Source: Nevskia sp. (GTDB lineage Bacteria; Pseudomonadota; Gammaproteobacteria; Nevskiales; Nevskiaceae). From it: a stretch of 64,000 bases of DNA. Below, one piece after another: positions 25,675 to 35,804 of this stretch. Position 1 is the stretch's first letter, and each line of letters starts with the position of its first letter. The stretch spans positions 124,001 through 188,000 of the forward strand of contig JAKFUK010000005.1 of NCBI GenBank assembly GCA_021732745.1, read 5' to 3'. The notes beneath the pieces are model-generated. The model made no database searches. It saw only the letters and a program-made list of their open reading frames with translations, and had not been told where the DNA came from. The translations under genes were made by a program, and so were the position numbers.

Positions 25675-26808
25675 TCAGCTACGGCTGCGGCTGCGGTGCT
25701 CGGTCACGGTCAGGGTCGGATCGAAGCCGGTGGCCGCGTCGGCGGCGAGCCCGCTGCGCGGGAACAGGCGATAGCGCGCCGGGCGCAGGCGGATGGTGTC
25801 GCCGGTCTGCCAGCGCTGCACGGCTGGATCGGGATGCGGCAGCTCGACTTCGATCACGGCACCGCTGCCCAGCAGTTGCACGCCGAGCCGCAGCAAAAGC
25901 CCGGTGCGCTGGGTTTCCACGACCTTGCCGGCGAGCGCTGCCGGATCGTCGGCGGCCGCCACCCGCAGCTCGTTTGGCCGCGTGTAGACATCGACCGTGC
26001 CTTCGGCCGCTGCCGGTGCTGCATCCAGCGCGCCGCTGGCACCGCTCAGGCGCAGCACACCGCCCGCCACTTGCCCGGGCAGCACGTTCGGCGTGCCGAG
26101 GAAGTCGTAGACGAACGGGGTGAGGGGCGCGTCCCAGACTTCGTCGGTGGTGCCGACCTGCTCGATCACCCCGCGATTCATCACCACCACGCGATCCGCC
26201 AGTTCCAGCGCTTCTTCCTGATCGTGGGTGACGAAGATGGTGGTGTAGCCGGTTTCCCGGTGCAGTTGCCGGAGCCAGCGGCGCAAATCCTTGCGCACCT
26301 TGGCGTCGAGCGCGCCGAAGGGTTCGTCGAGCAGCAGCACTCGCGGTTCGATGGCCAGCGCCCGGGCCAGCGCCACGCGCTGCTTCTGACCGCCGGACAA
26401 CTGCGCCGGATAGCGCTTTTCCAGGCCGCCGAGCTGCACCAGTTCCAGCAGTTCGCGGACCCGCTTGTTGATGGTGGCCGCGTCCGGGCGCTCTCTCTTG
26501 GGCCGTACGCTGAGGCCGAAAGCGATGTTGTCGAGCACCGTCATATGCTTGAACAGCGCGTACTGCTGGAACACGAAGCCGACCTTGCGCTCCTGCACGG
26601 ACAGCGCAGTCGCATCGACATCGCCGAACTTCACCAATCCGCCGTCGAGCGGCTCCAGCCCGGCGATGGCGCGCAGCAACGTGGTCTTGCCTGAACCGCT
26701 GGGGCCGAGCAGTGCCAGCAATTCGCCGGAGGCGATGTCGAGGTCGATGCCGCGCAGCGCGTGGAAACTGCCGTAATGCTTCTGCACGCCGCGTATCTGG
26801 ATGTCCAT
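25675..26808 (-). CDS. cysA: Sulfate/thiosulfate ABC transporter ATPase
   Basis: A 377-residue ABC ATPase. Walker A is GPSGSGKTT (35-43), the signature is [15 protein letters not shown], Walker B is [16 protein letters not shown], and the H-loop is [15 protein letters not shown]. The C-terminal part carries a TOBE-like regulatory domain. The [22 protein letters not shown] region is typical of CysA. It powers import of sulfate with CysT, CysW and Sbp, and is the last gene of that operon. A 35-bp gap from cysW contains a short GTGAGGCGTGAGG repeat. Confidence 0.92.
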   Translation of the reverse strand: MDIQIRGVQKHYGSFHALRGIDLDIASGELLALLGPSGSGKTTLLRAIAGLEPLDGGLVKFGDVDATALSVQERKVGFVFQQYALFKHMTVLDNIAFGLSVRPKRERPDAATINKRVRELLELVQLGGLEKRYPAQLSGGQKQRVALARALAIEPRVLLLDEPFGALDAKVRKDLRRWLRQLHRETGYTTIFVTHDQEEALELADRVVVMNRGVIEQVGTTDEVWDAPLTPFVYDFLGTPNVLPGQVAGGVLRLSGASGALDAAPAAAEGTVDVYTRPNELRVAAADDPAALAGKVVETQRTGLLLRLGVQLLGSGAVIEVELPHPDPAVQRWQTGDTIRLRPARYRLFPRSGLAADAATGFDPTLTVTEHRSRSRS

Positions 26809-26843
26809 GGGTCGTCAGGGGTGAGGCGTGAGGTGCAGGGCGA

Positions 26844-27743
26844 TCAGTGGCGACGGGTCGCGGCGAGCTGGTCGGCATAGCGCCATTCGAGGAAGGACTT
26901 GAGCGCCAGCGTCACCATCGCCAGCAGCGCCAGCAGCGAGGCCACGGCGAACGCCGACACGAACTGGTATTCGTTGTAGAGAATCTCGATATGCAGCGGC
27001 AGGGTGTTGGTCAGGCCGCGGATGTGGCCGGACACCACGCTGACCGCGCCGAATTCGCCCATCGCCCGGGCATTGCACAGCAGCACGCCGTAAAGCAGCG
27101 CCCACTTGATGTTCGGAAGCGTGACCCGGGTGAAGGTCTGCCAGCCGGTGGCACCCAAGCTCAAGGCCGCCTGCTCGTCTTCGGTGCCCTGTTCCTGCAT
27201 CAGCGGAATCAGCTCGCGAGCGATGAACGGGAAGGTCACGAACACCGTGGCCAGCACGATGCCGGGGGTCGAGAACAGCACCCTGCCGACGTTTTCGCCA
27301 AACCACGGCTGCGCCCAACCCTGGGCACCGAAGATCAGCACGAAAACCAGCCCCGCCACCACCGGCGATACCGAGAACGGCAGGTCGATCAAGGTGATCA
27401 GGAACTGCTTGCCCCGGAACTCGAACTTGGTGATCGCCCAGGCCGCACTGAGACCGAACACCAGGTTCAGCGGCACCGCGATCAGCGCGGCGATGACCGT
27501 CAGCTTGATCGCTTCCAAGGTTTCCGGATCGCCGAACGCCGCGAAATACGCGCCCAGGCCCTTGCGCAGCGCTTCGACGAACACCGACAGCAGCGGCAGC
27601 AGCAGGAACAGCGACAGAAAGGCCAGCGCCGCCCCGATCAGCAGGCCGCGCACCAGCGGCGGCTCGTTGATGACCGAGTTGGTTTTCTGTAATGGCTCAA
27701 ACGGCAGCCTGACCGGGCTGTCCGGTGCGGTGTCGAGACTCAT
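26844..27743 (-). CDS. cysW: Sulfate ABC transporter permease CysW
   Basis: A 299-residue inner-membrane permease with about six helices. The EAA loop that docks to the ATPase is [52 protein letters not shown] is characteristic of CysW. The ATG at 27743 overlaps the cysT stop in an ATGA junction, so I prefer it to the in-frame ATG at 27758. It forms the transport channel with CysT. Confidence 0.92.
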   Translation of the reverse strand: MSLDTAPDSPVRLPFEPLQKTNSVINEPPLVRGLLIGAALAFLSLFLLLPLLSVFVEALRKGLGAYFAAFGDPETLEAIKLTVIAALIAVPLNLVFGLSAAWAITKFEFRGKQFLITLIDLPFSVSPVVAGLVFVLIFGAQGWAQPWFGENVGRVLFSTPGIVLATVFVTFPFIARELIPLMQEQGTEDEQAALSLGATGWQTFTRVTLPNIKWALLYGVLLCNARAMGEFGAVSVVSGHIRGLTNTLPLHIEILYNEYQFVSAFAVASLLALLAMVTLALKSFLEWRYADQLAATRRH

Positions 27744-28579
27744 TTCTTTCTCGTCCACGCCTGCAACAGATTGATGGTCAGCAGCAGCAGGAACGAAAGC
27801 ACCAGCATCGTCGCGGCGACGGCGGTCGCGCCCGGGTAGTCGAATTCCTCCAGCTTGATGATGATCAGCAGCGGCGCGATTTCCGAGACCAGCGGAAAGT
27901 TGCCGGCGATGAAGATCACCGAGCCGTATTCGCCGACCGCCCGCGCGAACGCCAGCGCGAAGCCGGTGACCAGCGCCGGAAACACCGCCGGTGCGATCAC
28001 CCGCAGCACCGTCTGCCAGCGCCGCGCGCCGAGCGTGGCGGCGGCTTCTTCGAGATCGCGCTCGACTTCGCGCAGCACCGGCTCCACCGTGCGCACCACG
28101 AACGGCAGGCCGATGAAGGTCATCGCCACGACGATGCCCAGCGGCGTGTAGGCAACCTTGAGGCCGGCATGCGCCAGCACCGAGCCGATCCAGCCGTTCT
28201 CCGAATACAGCGCCGTCAGCGCGATGCCCGCCACCGCCGTGGGCAGGGCGAACGGCAGGTCGATGAAGGCATCGAACAGGCGCTTGCCGGGAAATTCGTA
28301 GCGCACGAACACCCAGGCGACGATCGAGCCGAACACGGCGTTCAGCAGGGCGGCGATCGCCGCTGCGCCGAAGCTCAGGCGCAAGGCCGCCAGCACTCTT
28401 TCCGAGCCGATCACCTGCCCGATGCCGGCGAAACCGAGCCCGGAAGCCTTGAAGAACACGCCGGCCAGCGGAATCAGCACGATCAGGCCGAGATAGAACA
28501 GCGTGAAGCCGAGCGTCGGCGTGAAGCCGGGCAGGGTGCGCCGGCTGCGACGCCGGCCGGGTCGGTCCACGGCAGTCAT
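27740..28579 (-). CDS. cysT: Sulfate ABC transporter permease CysT (CysU)
   Basis: A 279-residue permease with about six to seven helices. The EAA loop is [24 protein letters not shown], and [38 protein letters not shown] is the CysT hallmark. The ATG at 28579 is used; an in-frame GTG at 28591 would add four residues. It follows sbp closely and is coupled to cysW. Confidence 0.92.
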   Translation of the reverse strand: MTAVDRPGRRRSRRTLPGFTPTLGFTLFYLGLIVLIPLAGVFFKASGLGFAGIGQVIGSERVLAALRLSFGAAAIAALLNAVFGSIVAWVFVRYEFPGKRLFDAFIDLPFALPTAVAGIALTALYSENGWIGSVLAHAGLKVAYTPLGIVVAMTFIGLPFVVRTVEPVLREVERDLEEAAATLGARRWQTVLRVIAPAVFPALVTGFALAFARAVGEYGSVIFIAGNFPLVSEIAPLLIIIKLEEFDYPGATAVAATMLVLSFLLLLTINLLQAWTRKK

Positions 28580-28598
28580 GGCGGCAGACACGGGCGGC

Positions 28599-29606
28599 CT
28601 ATTTCGACTGATAGATCTGGTCGAACTGGCCGCCGTCGGCGAAATGCGTCTTCTGCGCTTGCGCCCAGGAGCCGAATACCTCGTCGAGCCTGAACAGCGC
28701 GATCTTCGGGAAGCGGGCGAGGTCGGCCGGATCGGCCAGTTCCGGCTTCGACGGCCGGAAATAGTGCTTCGCGGCCAGCTTCTGGCCGACCGGCGTGTAC
28801 AGGAAATTCAGATAGGCCTCGGCTTCGGCCCGGTTGCCGTGCCGGGCGACATTCTTGTCGACCAGCGCTACCGACGGCTCGGCCAGGATCGAATCAGCCG
28901 GGGCGACGATGTCGAACTTGTCCGGCCCCAGTTCCCCGATCGATAGCAGCGCCTCGTTTTCCCAGGCCAGCAGCACGTCGCCGAGACCGCGCTGGACAAA
29001 AGTGGTGGTCGCGCCGCGCGCGCCGGTGTCGAGCACCGGCACATTCCTGAACAGCGCCGTCACGAAAGCCTTGGCCTTGGCCGCGTCGCCCTTGCTGGCT
29101 TTCAGGGCATGGCCCCAGGCGGCCAGATAGTTCCAGCGCGCGCCGCCGCTGGTTTTCGGATTCGGGGTGATCACCGAAACGCCGGGTTTGACCAGATCGT
29201 CCCAGGTCTTGATGCCCTTTGGATTGCCCTTGCGAACCAGGAACACGATGGTCGAGGTATAGGGCGCGGAATGGTTCGGCAGCCGCGCCTGCCAGTCGGC
29301 CGGCAGCAGCGCGCCGCGTTCGGCGATCGAGTCGATGTCGTAGGCCAGCGCCAGGGTCACGACATCGGCTTCCAGCCCGTCGATCACCGCCCGCGCCTGC
29401 TTGCCGGAGCCGCCATGCGAGGTCTGGATGCGCGTGCGCTGGCCCGATTTCGCTTGCCAGTCGGCAGCGAACTGCTGGTTGATGTCCTTGTAGAACTCGC
29501 GGGTCGGGTCGTAGCTGACATTCAGCAGGTCCGCCTGCGTGCCCGGCACGAAAGCGGACAAGGCGGCGGCAAGGACCAGCCGAATGGCCGAATGGCGAAA
29601 GCGCAT
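28599..29606 (-). CDS. sbp: Periplasmic sulfate-binding protein
   Basis: A 335-residue solute-binding protein with a Sec signal peptide cleaved near GTQADLL (residue 25). It shows the family landmarks [60 protein letters not shown] and [13 protein letters not shown]. It captures sulfate or thiosulfate for CysTWA. It is the first gene of the operon; its upstream region is strikingly AT-rich, as expected for a CysB-activated promoter. Confidence 0.93.
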   Translation of the reverse strand: MRFRHSAIRLVLAAALSAFVPGTQADLLNVSYDPTREFYKDINQQFAADWQAKSGQRTRIQTSHGGSGKQARAVIDGLEADVVTLALAYDIDSIAERGALLPADWQARLPNHSAPYTSTIVFLVRKGNPKGIKTWDDLVKPGVSVITPNPKTSGGARWNYLAAWGHALKASKGDAAKAKAFVTALFRNVPVLDTGARGATTTFVQRGLGDVLLAWENEALLSIGELGPDKFDIVAPADSILAEPSVALVDKNVARHGNRAEAEAYLNFLYTPVGQKLAAKHYFRPSKPELADPADLARFPKIALFRLDEVFGSWAQAQKTHFADGGQFDQIYQSK

Positions 29607-29684
29607 GGGAGTTCGAGGAGGTGCAAAAACCGGCAGCCACCCCGACGGCGGCTGCGAACCCGGCGGATTATTCGCAAGACGCTG

Positions 29685-29826
29685 CCGATTTCAAAAGATT
29701 TACAAAGCTTTCCTTTAGCGCTAAAACGAATATCAATTAATTTGGACAGCGTAAATCAAGGCGCGTTTCGGTTTATTTTTAGCTCGTTTATAGATCAGAA
29801 ACGTATATAAAAATAGAGGATTTCGC
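29685..29826 (-). promoter_or_regulatory. AT-rich promoter region of the sulfate transport operon
   Basis: About 140 bp with much lower GC than the flanks, including TTAGCGCTAAAACGAATATC and TCAATTAATTTGG. It separates sbp from the GDT1 gene. Its length and composition fit CysB binding sites upstream of a sigma-70 promoter; the exact sites cannot be assigned. Confidence 0.5.
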
Positions 29827-29835
29827 GCCGCGACC

Positions 29836-30405
29836 TCAACCCACGCCGATCAGCGCCGCGATGCCGAGTGCGGCAAACAAGGCGGCGGCGATCTGGCGAA
29901 TCCGCTTGAACGACAGCTTGCGGGTGAGTTGGGCCGCGAAGATCACGGCCGGCGCGTCGGCGATCATCATGCCCAGCGTGGTGCCGCAGACCACGGCGAT
30001 CAGGGCGTCGTAACGCGCGGCCAGGGTCACCGTCGCCAGTTGGGTCTTGTCGCCGATCTCGGCGAGAAAGAAAGTCACCACGGTCAGCGCGAACACGCCG
30101 TAGCGGCCTGCCGGCTTGGCTTCGCCTTCATCGAGCGTGTCCGGCACCAGCGCCCAGGCGGCGATGCCGAGGAAGGTGAGGCCGACGATCCAGCGCAGGG
30201 TGTCAGGTGCCAACTGATCGCGCACCCAGGCCCCGAACAGCCCGGCCAGACCGTGGTTGGCGATGGTCGCAACCAGGATACCGGCCAGGATCGGCCACCG
30301 CGCGCGCGGGAATCGGCAGGCCAACAGCAGGGCCAGCAACTGGGTCTTGTCGCCGATCTCGCCGATGGCGACGAGCAGCGTGGAAACACCGAAGGCTTCA
30401 ATCAT
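29836..30405 (-). CDS. TMEM165/GDT1 family cation (Mn2+) transporter
   Basis: A 189-residue UPF0016 membrane protein with six helices in two inverted halves. Each half has the ion-binding signature: EIGDKTQLLALLLACRF (Glu16-Asp19) and EIGDKTQLATVTLAARY (Glu116-Asp119). Bacterial members export manganese or move Ca2+/Mn2+. I looked for a yybP-ykoY-type manganese riboswitch upstream and saw none; instead a short tandem repeat precedes the gene. Confidence 0.9.
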   Translation of the reverse strand: MIEAFGVSTLLVAIGEIGDKTQLLALLLACRFPRARWPILAGILVATIANHGLAGLFGAWVRDQLAPDTLRWIVGLTFLGIAAWALVPDTLDEGEAKPAGRYGVFALTVVTFFLAEIGDKTQLATVTLAARYDALIAVVCGTTLGMMIADAPAVIFAAQLTRKLSFKRIRQIAAALFAALGIAALIGVG

Positions 30406-30411
30406 TTTCGT

Positions 30412-30507
30412 CAGACGTGAGGCGTGAGGCGTGAGGGGTGAGGCGGCGAGGGGTTGCCGCCCTGCGCTTGCTCTGATTGACGGCGCTGGCGGCCATGGGC
30501 CGCCCTA
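30412..30507. repeat. GTGAGGC tandem units plus GTAGGGCGGCAA-type palindrome
   Basis: Three to four imperfect GTGAGGC/GTGAGGG units (30417-30443) abut GGCGGCGAGGGGTTGCCGCC (30442 on), which is the exact complement of the inner palindrome arm of copy A at 3731-3754. A second arm, GGGCCGCCCTAC, ends inside the stop of the next gene. A short form of the GTGAGGCGTGAGG unit also occurs at 26820-26834. Confidence 0.65.
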
Positions 30508-31407
30508 CAACTGCCGGGCAATCAAGGCGTCCTTGTCCGCCCACAGGCCGTTGACCCAGTCCTGAAAGCGTTCGCGGAAGGCTTCGTCATCCTGATAGTC
30601 GCCGCCCAGCAGCTCGGCCGGCAGCGGTTTCACATCGACCTGCACGAACGCGCCGTTCTGCTCGCCGCACAGCCAGCTCCACAGCTTGGAGCGGGTATTG
30701 CCGGTCGGCCGATAGACGATGGTGACGTCGACCAAGCCCGCAAACTGCTCGCCCATGGCATTGAGCGTGAAGCTGAAGCCACCGGACTTCGGTCGCAGCA
30801 GATGCCGGTACGGCGAACCTTTGGCAGCCGCCTTCTCCGGCGTGTAGCGGGTGCCTTCGAGGAAGTTCACCACCGCGATGGGCCTGCGCTTGAACTTCTC
30901 GCAGAACTGCCGCGTGGTTTCCAGATCGGAATTGCGCAGGCCGGGGTTCTTCGCAATCGCCGCCGCCGAATTGCGCTTCATGAACGGCATGTCCAGCGCC
31001 CAGCAGACGAAGCCGACCAGCGGAATCCAGATCAGCTCGCGCTTCAGGAAAAAGCGCGGGAACGGCGTGCGGCCGTACATCACGTCGAACAGGATCAGGA
31101 TGTCGGCCCAGCTCTGGTGGTTGCTGACGATCATCCAGCTGCGCGCCGGATCGAGCGCGCCGTTGATCGAACAGTTCTCGCGCCGCCCGTGCAGCACCTG
31201 GAACACCCGCTGATTCCAGCCGACCCAGCCGTGGTTGGCACACCAGGCGATCCAGCGATCGAGCAGGCGGGTCAGCGGCGGAAACGGCAGCAGCAGCTTC
31301 ACGATCCCGGCCGGCAGGATCAGCATGCCTGCCCAGATCATCAGCACGATGAACATCGTGACAAACGTCAGTACCCCGATGGCCTGGGGCGGCAGCCAGC
31401 GTTTCAT
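30505..31407 (-). CDS. Membrane acyltransferase, YihG-like
   Basis: A 300-residue PlsC-type acyltransferase. It has an N-terminal membrane helix pair (VLTFVTMFIVLMIWAGMLIL), the HxxxxD block VSNHQSWADI (His97, Asp102), the FLKRELIWIPLVGFVCWALDMPFMKR block, and VNFLEGTRYTPEK. The match to E. coli YihG is good from memory. YihG-type enzymes acylate lysophospholipids at the inner membrane. The start is the ATG at 31407; the frame stays open upstream across hemE, but that part is a shadow. It lies 5 bp after hemE, so it is probably cotranscribed. Confidence 0.88.
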   Translation of the reverse strand: MKRWLPPQAIGVLTFVTMFIVLMIWAGMLILPAGIVKLLLPFPPLTRLLDRWIAWCANHGWVGWNQRVFQVLHGRRENCSINGALDPARSWMIVSNHQSWADILILFDVMYGRTPFPRFFLKRELIWIPLVGFVCWALDMPFMKRNSAAAIAKNPGLRNSDLETTRQFCEKFKRRPIAVVNFLEGTRYTPEKAAAKGSPYRHLLRPKSGGFSFTLNAMGEQFAGLVDVTIVYRPTGNTRSKLWSWLCGEQNGAFVQVDVKPLPAELLGGDYQDDEAFRERFQDWVNGLWADKDALIARQL

Positions 31408-31412
31408 CAGGC

Positions 31413-32500
<1,088 letters not shown>

Positions 32501-32504
<4 letters not shown>

Positions 32505-33232
32505 GGGGTGAGGGCGCTTGCGATTTCAGTTTGGATGGCCAGCGCTGCGGCGCGGGGGTCTTGTGCATCTCGGATCGGACGGCCGACGACGAGGTAATCG
32601 GCACCGGCCTTCAGGGCCAACGTCGGCGTCATCACCCGCTTCTGGTCGCCAAGGCCTTCGGCGACATCGTTGTCCACCGGGCGGATGCCCGGCGTCACGC
32701 AAATCAGTTCGTTCGGGGCCTCAAGCCGCAGCTTCGCGACTTCCAGACCGGAGGAAACAACACCGTCGCAGCCAGCGGCGAGTGCCCGTCGGGCACGCGA
32801 CAGCACCAGCGCTTCGACATCGCAGGCAAAGCCCAGATCGTCGAGATCGCCGCGATCAAGGCTGGTGAGTGCCGTCACCGCCAGCACCTTCATGCCGTTG
32901 GATTTCGCGCGTGCCGCCGCCTGCATGATCGATTGATTGCCGTGGATGGTGCAGAACTGCGCGCCCTGTTCGGACAGCCGCGCCACGGCACGAGCCACGG
33001 TTTCCGGGATGTCGAAGAACTTCAGATCAACAAAGACTTTCTTGTCCTGCGCGCGCAGCCAGCCGAGCAGTTCGAAGAAGCCTGGCGCCATGCACAGTTC
33101 CATGCCGATCTTGTAGAACGAAGCGCCGTCGTCGATGCGCTCGACGAGCGCGCGGGCATCGTCGGCTTCGGGCACGTCGAGGGCGACGATCAGGCGGTCG
33201 CGGGGGGGAATATTGTTGCGGGGCGGGCTCAA
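32501..33232 (-). CDS. pyrF: Orotidine 5'-phosphate decarboxylase
   Basis: A 243-residue enzyme giving UMP. The catalytic DxKxxD set is Asp69-Leu-Lys71-Phe-Phe-Asp74 in [14 protein letters not shown]; the end [20 protein letters not shown] is in the form [20 protein letters not shown]. The only start that gives a normal N-terminus is a TTG at 33232, four bases past the ccdB stop. The frame continues to 33304, but that reads through the toxin gene. pyrF therefore seems to depend on the upstream ccdAB transcript, and possibly on translation of ccdB. Confidence 0.9.
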
Positions 33233-33236
33233 GGTC

Positions 33237-33557
33237 TCAGATTCCAAAGAACAGGATGTCGATCGCCCGCTTGATGGCGTATTCATCAACGGCCAGCGAT
33301 CCAACGGATTTGCCCAGCATCGTTCGCGGCAGCGCCACCAGGTGTTCTGTCGCCACTATGAGGGCGTCGCCGTTGAACATCACGGGAACGTGCAGGCCGT
33401 CGATGGGGCTCGGCAGCATTTCCGGCCGTTGCAGGGGAATCACCACAACGGTTTTCAGGCTCGACAGCACATTGGCTTGAACGACCAAGACGAATGGCGC
33501 CAAGCGCGCAGCATCGCCGCGGACGGCATGAACGTCGAACTGGGTGTACGGCGTCAT
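33237..33557 (-). CDS. ccdB: CcdB-family toxin
   Basis: A 106-residue CcdB-like protein: FDVHAVRGDAARLAPFVLVVQANVL, VVVIPLQRPE, VATEHLVALPRTMLG and the C-terminal AIDILFFGI. In F-plasmid CcdB the end AINLMFWGI carries the Trp-Gly-Ile needed to poison DNA gyrase; here the tryptophan is replaced by phenylalanine while Gly-Ile is kept. The gene follows ccdA by 6 bp and ends four bases before the pyrF start. Family assignment is secure, activity is not. Confidence 0.88.
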   Translation of the reverse strand: MTPYTQFDVHAVRGDAARLAPFVLVVQANVLSSLKTVVVIPLQRPEMLPSPIDGLHVPVMFNGDALIVATEHLVALPRTMLGKSVGSLAVDEYAIKRAIDILFFGI

Positions 33558-33563
33558 CGCCCA

Positions 33564-33815
33564 TCAGTACCAGATGGTCAGGCCACGGTGCCAAAGACCG
33601 TGCTGCTCGACATGCGCATTTCTTGCTTCGATCGCTGCCCGATTCTCCTGCAGCCAGCGTTGCTCGCGATCACTTTTCAGACGCATCTCCAGCGCTTCTT
33701 CCAGCACTCGCGACAGATTCAGCTTCTGCGCCCGTGCCTCGTCGATCAGTTTGCTGCTGACCGACAGATTCACGGCGCGGCGTTCCGGCTTGGCGGCTTG
33801 AGTTTTGGCGAGCAT
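33564..33815 (-). CDS. ccdA: CcdA-family antitoxin
   Basis: An 83-residue antitoxin. The N-terminal part (RRAVNLSVSSKLIDEARAQKLNLSRVLEEALEMRL) is a ribbon-helix-helix DNA-binding domain; the C-terminal part (REQRWLQENRAAIEARNAHVEQHGLW) matches the CcdB-binding tail of CcdA, including ERW..EN.E...... NxxxxxxG spacing. It should neutralise CcdB and repress the operon with it. A perfect inverted repeat lies just upstream. Confidence 0.88.
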   Translation of the reverse strand: MLAKTQAAKPERRAVNLSVSSKLIDEARAQKLNLSRVLEEALEMRLKSDREQRWLQENRAAIEARNAHVEQHGLWHRGLTIWY

Positions 33816-33839
33816 CGCGGAGTGTCCAGTTCGTCTGAC

Positions 33840-33860
33840 ATGCGCATTCTATCTGCGCAT
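33840..33860. promoter_or_regulatory. Candidate CcdA/CcdB operator
   Basis: A perfect inverted repeat, ATGCGCA-N7-TGCGCAT, 25 bp before the ccdA start. Its spacer contains a TAGAAT -10-like box read on the minus strand, so binding would block the promoter. Confidence 0.6.
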
Positions 33861-33872
33861 CCGCGCAGGTGG

Positions 33873-34505
33873 CTACAACAGCCGCGCGGCAATCGCTTTC
33901 ATCACCGCATGGGTGCGATCACGGGCGTCGAGCCTGGCCAGAATCTCGGTCAGATGGTTCTTCACCGTGCCGTCGGAAATGTTCAGCGCACGGCCGATTT
34001 CCTTGTTCGAGTAGCCGCCGGCCACCAGCCGCAGCACCGACAGCTCGCGTTCGGTGAGGCGCACGGCGGCTGCCGAATCGCTTGGCAGTCGGGCGCGGGC
34101 CAGAGCGAGGCTTTGCGGGGACACCAATCGGCCGCCGGCGGCGACGGTGCGGATCGCGGCAGCCAGGGCTTCGGGCTCGGCATCCTTCAGCAGATAGCCC
34201 TGGGCGCCGGCATCGACCGCGCCCTGCATCAGGCCGGGCTCGTCGAAGGTGGTCAGCAGCACCACCGGCGTGTAATCGCCGCGCGCGCGCAGCAGGCGCG
34301 TGGCCTCGATGCCCGAATGCACCGGCATGCGGATGTCGCTGAGGATCACGTCGACCTGCGTGCCTTGCAGCGCCGCCAGCAGCGCCGCGCCATCGGCTGC
34401 TTCGATAACCACATCGAGATCGCCGAGCGCTTCCAGCAGCGCCCGCAAGCCCTTGCGGACCAGCGCCTGATCGTCGGCGAGGGCGAGGCGCAGCCGCGTG
34501 CTCAT
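33873..34505 (-). CDS. NarL/LuxR-family response regulator
   Basis: A 210-residue regulator with a receiver domain (acidic Asp11-Asp12, phospho-acceptor Asp57 in ILSDIRMP, Thr/Lys in the LLTTF and LLKDA loops) and a C-terminal LuxR helix-turn-helix (LTERELSVLRLVAGGYSNKEIGRALNISDGTVKNHLTEILARL). Its ATG overlaps the kinase stop (ATGA). It probably binds near the divergent membrane-protein gene at 35805. Confidence 0.93.
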   Translation of the reverse strand: MSTRLRLALADDQALVRKGLRALLEALGDLDVVIEAADGAALLAALQGTQVDVILSDIRMPVHSGIEATRLLRARGDYTPVVLLTTFDEPGLMQGAVDAGAQGYLLKDAEPEALAAAIRTVAAGGRLVSPQSLALARARLPSDSAAAVRLTERELSVLRLVAGGYSNKEIGRALNISDGTVKNHLTEILARLDARDRTHAVMKAIAARLL

Positions 34506-35668
34506 CGGCTCACCGGCAGGCGCGCTTCAAGGCGCAGCCCGCCTTCGGGCTTCACGGTGATCGCCAGCGCGCCGCCGAGTGCGGCCAGCCGCTCGCGCAT
34601 GCCGCGCAGGCCGTTGCCTTCGATCGGTGCGCTCGTCGCGCGGCCATCGTCGTCGACGCTCAGCACGACGCCGCCATCATCCCGATCAAGCCGGATGAGC
34701 ACCGCGCCGCAGGCCGCATGGCGCAGCGCATTGGTCAGCGCTTCCTGCGCGACCCGCAGCAGCGCCTGCGCCTGATCGAGCCGCGACACCCGGGCGTCGG
34801 CCGCCAGTGCAAAGCGCACCAGCGGCCGCGGCAGCGCCGGAGCCAGCGCTTGCAGGGCGGCATGCAGGTCGATGCCATCGTGCTGGCGCAGGGTGTCGAC
34901 CACACAGCGAACATCGGCCAGCAGCTCGTCGGACAGCCGGGCGCAGTCCTTCAGCGCGTCACGCTGCTCAGGGGACGCGGCGAGCGCCAGCATCCGCAGT
35001 TGCAGCTTCAGCGCCGTCAGCTTGTGGCCGGCGACATCGTGCAACTCCCGAGACAAGGCCAGCCGCTCCTCGCCGCGTGCCGATTCCAGCAGCAGTTGCC
35101 GGGTCGCCAGCAGCTCCGCATTGACCGCGCGGATCGCGTCGCGGGCTTGCTCGGCGCGGCGGGCGTAGGTGGTGGTCAGCGCCGCGAAGGCCTGGAAGCC
35201 GGCGTAGGACAGCAGCGCCGGAAGTGCTGACGCCAGACCCCATTCGGCGATCAGCAGCACCGCGAGCAGCAGATTGATCGCCAGGGTCAGCAGCAAGGCG
35301 CGACGAGTCGGGAAGGCCGCGAAGCTCTGCGCGCTGACCAGAATCAGCAGCACCGCCATCGAACCGGATCGTGGCAGGCCCCAGACCGCCAGCAGCGCGG
35401 CCACGGCCTGAAGCAGCACCAGTCGGCGCACGCGCGCTTCGTCGCCTTGCAAGTCGGTCATCGCCCGACGCAGGAACAGCAGCAGCTGGGCGATGAGTCC
35501 GGCGACGCCGACCAGCGTTCGCGCGTCCGGCTGCAAGCGGGTGTCGACCAGATCGAGCAAGGGGCCGGCAGCAATCGCCACCCAGGTGACGTAGGCCGCG
35601 AGGTTCAGCGGCGCAGTCGGCGAATTCCACGGAGACGAAACGGCAGCGGGCTGCGAAGAAGAAGTCAT
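34502..35668 (-). CDS. Sensor histidine kinase, DesK/NarX (HisKA_3) type
   Basis: A 388-residue kinase with about five to six N-terminal membrane helices (roughly 24-170) and no large periplasmic domain, as in DesK-like membrane sensors. The H-box is ERLALSRELHDVAGHKLTALKLQL with His210, and the ATPase domain has EALTNALRHA (N-box), VDDDGRATSAPIEGNGLRGMRERL. It should phosphorylate the regulator encoded immediately downstream. The stimulus is unknown; a membrane-property signal would fit its architecture. Confidence 0.92.
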   Translation of the reverse strand: MTSSSQPAAVSSPWNSPTAPLNLAAYVTWVAIAAGPLLDLVDTRLQPDARTLVGVAGLIAQLLLFLRRAMTDLQGDEARVRRLVLLQAVAALLAVWGLPRSGSMAVLLILVSAQSFAAFPTRRALLLTLAINLLLAVLLIAEWGLASALPALLSYAGFQAFAALTTTYARRAEQARDAIRAVNAELLATRQLLLESARGEERLALSRELHDVAGHKLTALKLQLRMLALAASPEQRDALKDCARLSDELLADVRCVVDTLRQHDGIDLHAALQALAPALPRPLVRFALAADARVSRLDQAQALLRVAQEALTNALRHAACGAVLIRLDRDDGGVVLSVDDDGRATSAPIEGNGLRGMRERLAALGGALAITVKPEGGLRLEARLPVSR

Positions 35669-35703
35669 CGGCCGAGCATCGCAGCCCGCGCCAGCCGCGC
35701 CAA

Positions 35704-35719
35704 GGTGAGTTTTCTCACC
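35704..35719. promoter_or_regulatory. Inverted repeat GGTGAG-N4-CTCACC, candidate operator
   Basis: A perfect 6-bp-arm inverted repeat in the 136-bp divergent spacer between the kinase and the membrane protein at 35805. A half-site TTTTCTCAT follows at about 35733. It is a plausible site for the response regulator. Confidence 0.45.
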
Positions 35720-35804
35720 CCCGCGCCGTGCCTTTTCTCATCTGTGCGCGGCGAGGCCTGACGACGACGATGGCAACACCCCCACAGCGCAGGAAACCAC
35801 CGCC

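Noticed and set aside
30406-30504. yybP-ykoY-type manganese riboswitch before the GDT1 gene
   Set aside because: The leader is made of GTGAGGC units and a palindromic repeat; no riboswitch core was seen.
33233-33304. Longer pyrF N-terminus reaching into ccdB
   Set aside because: It would add 24 residues unlike any PyrF and overlap the toxin gene; TTG at 33232 gives a normal length.
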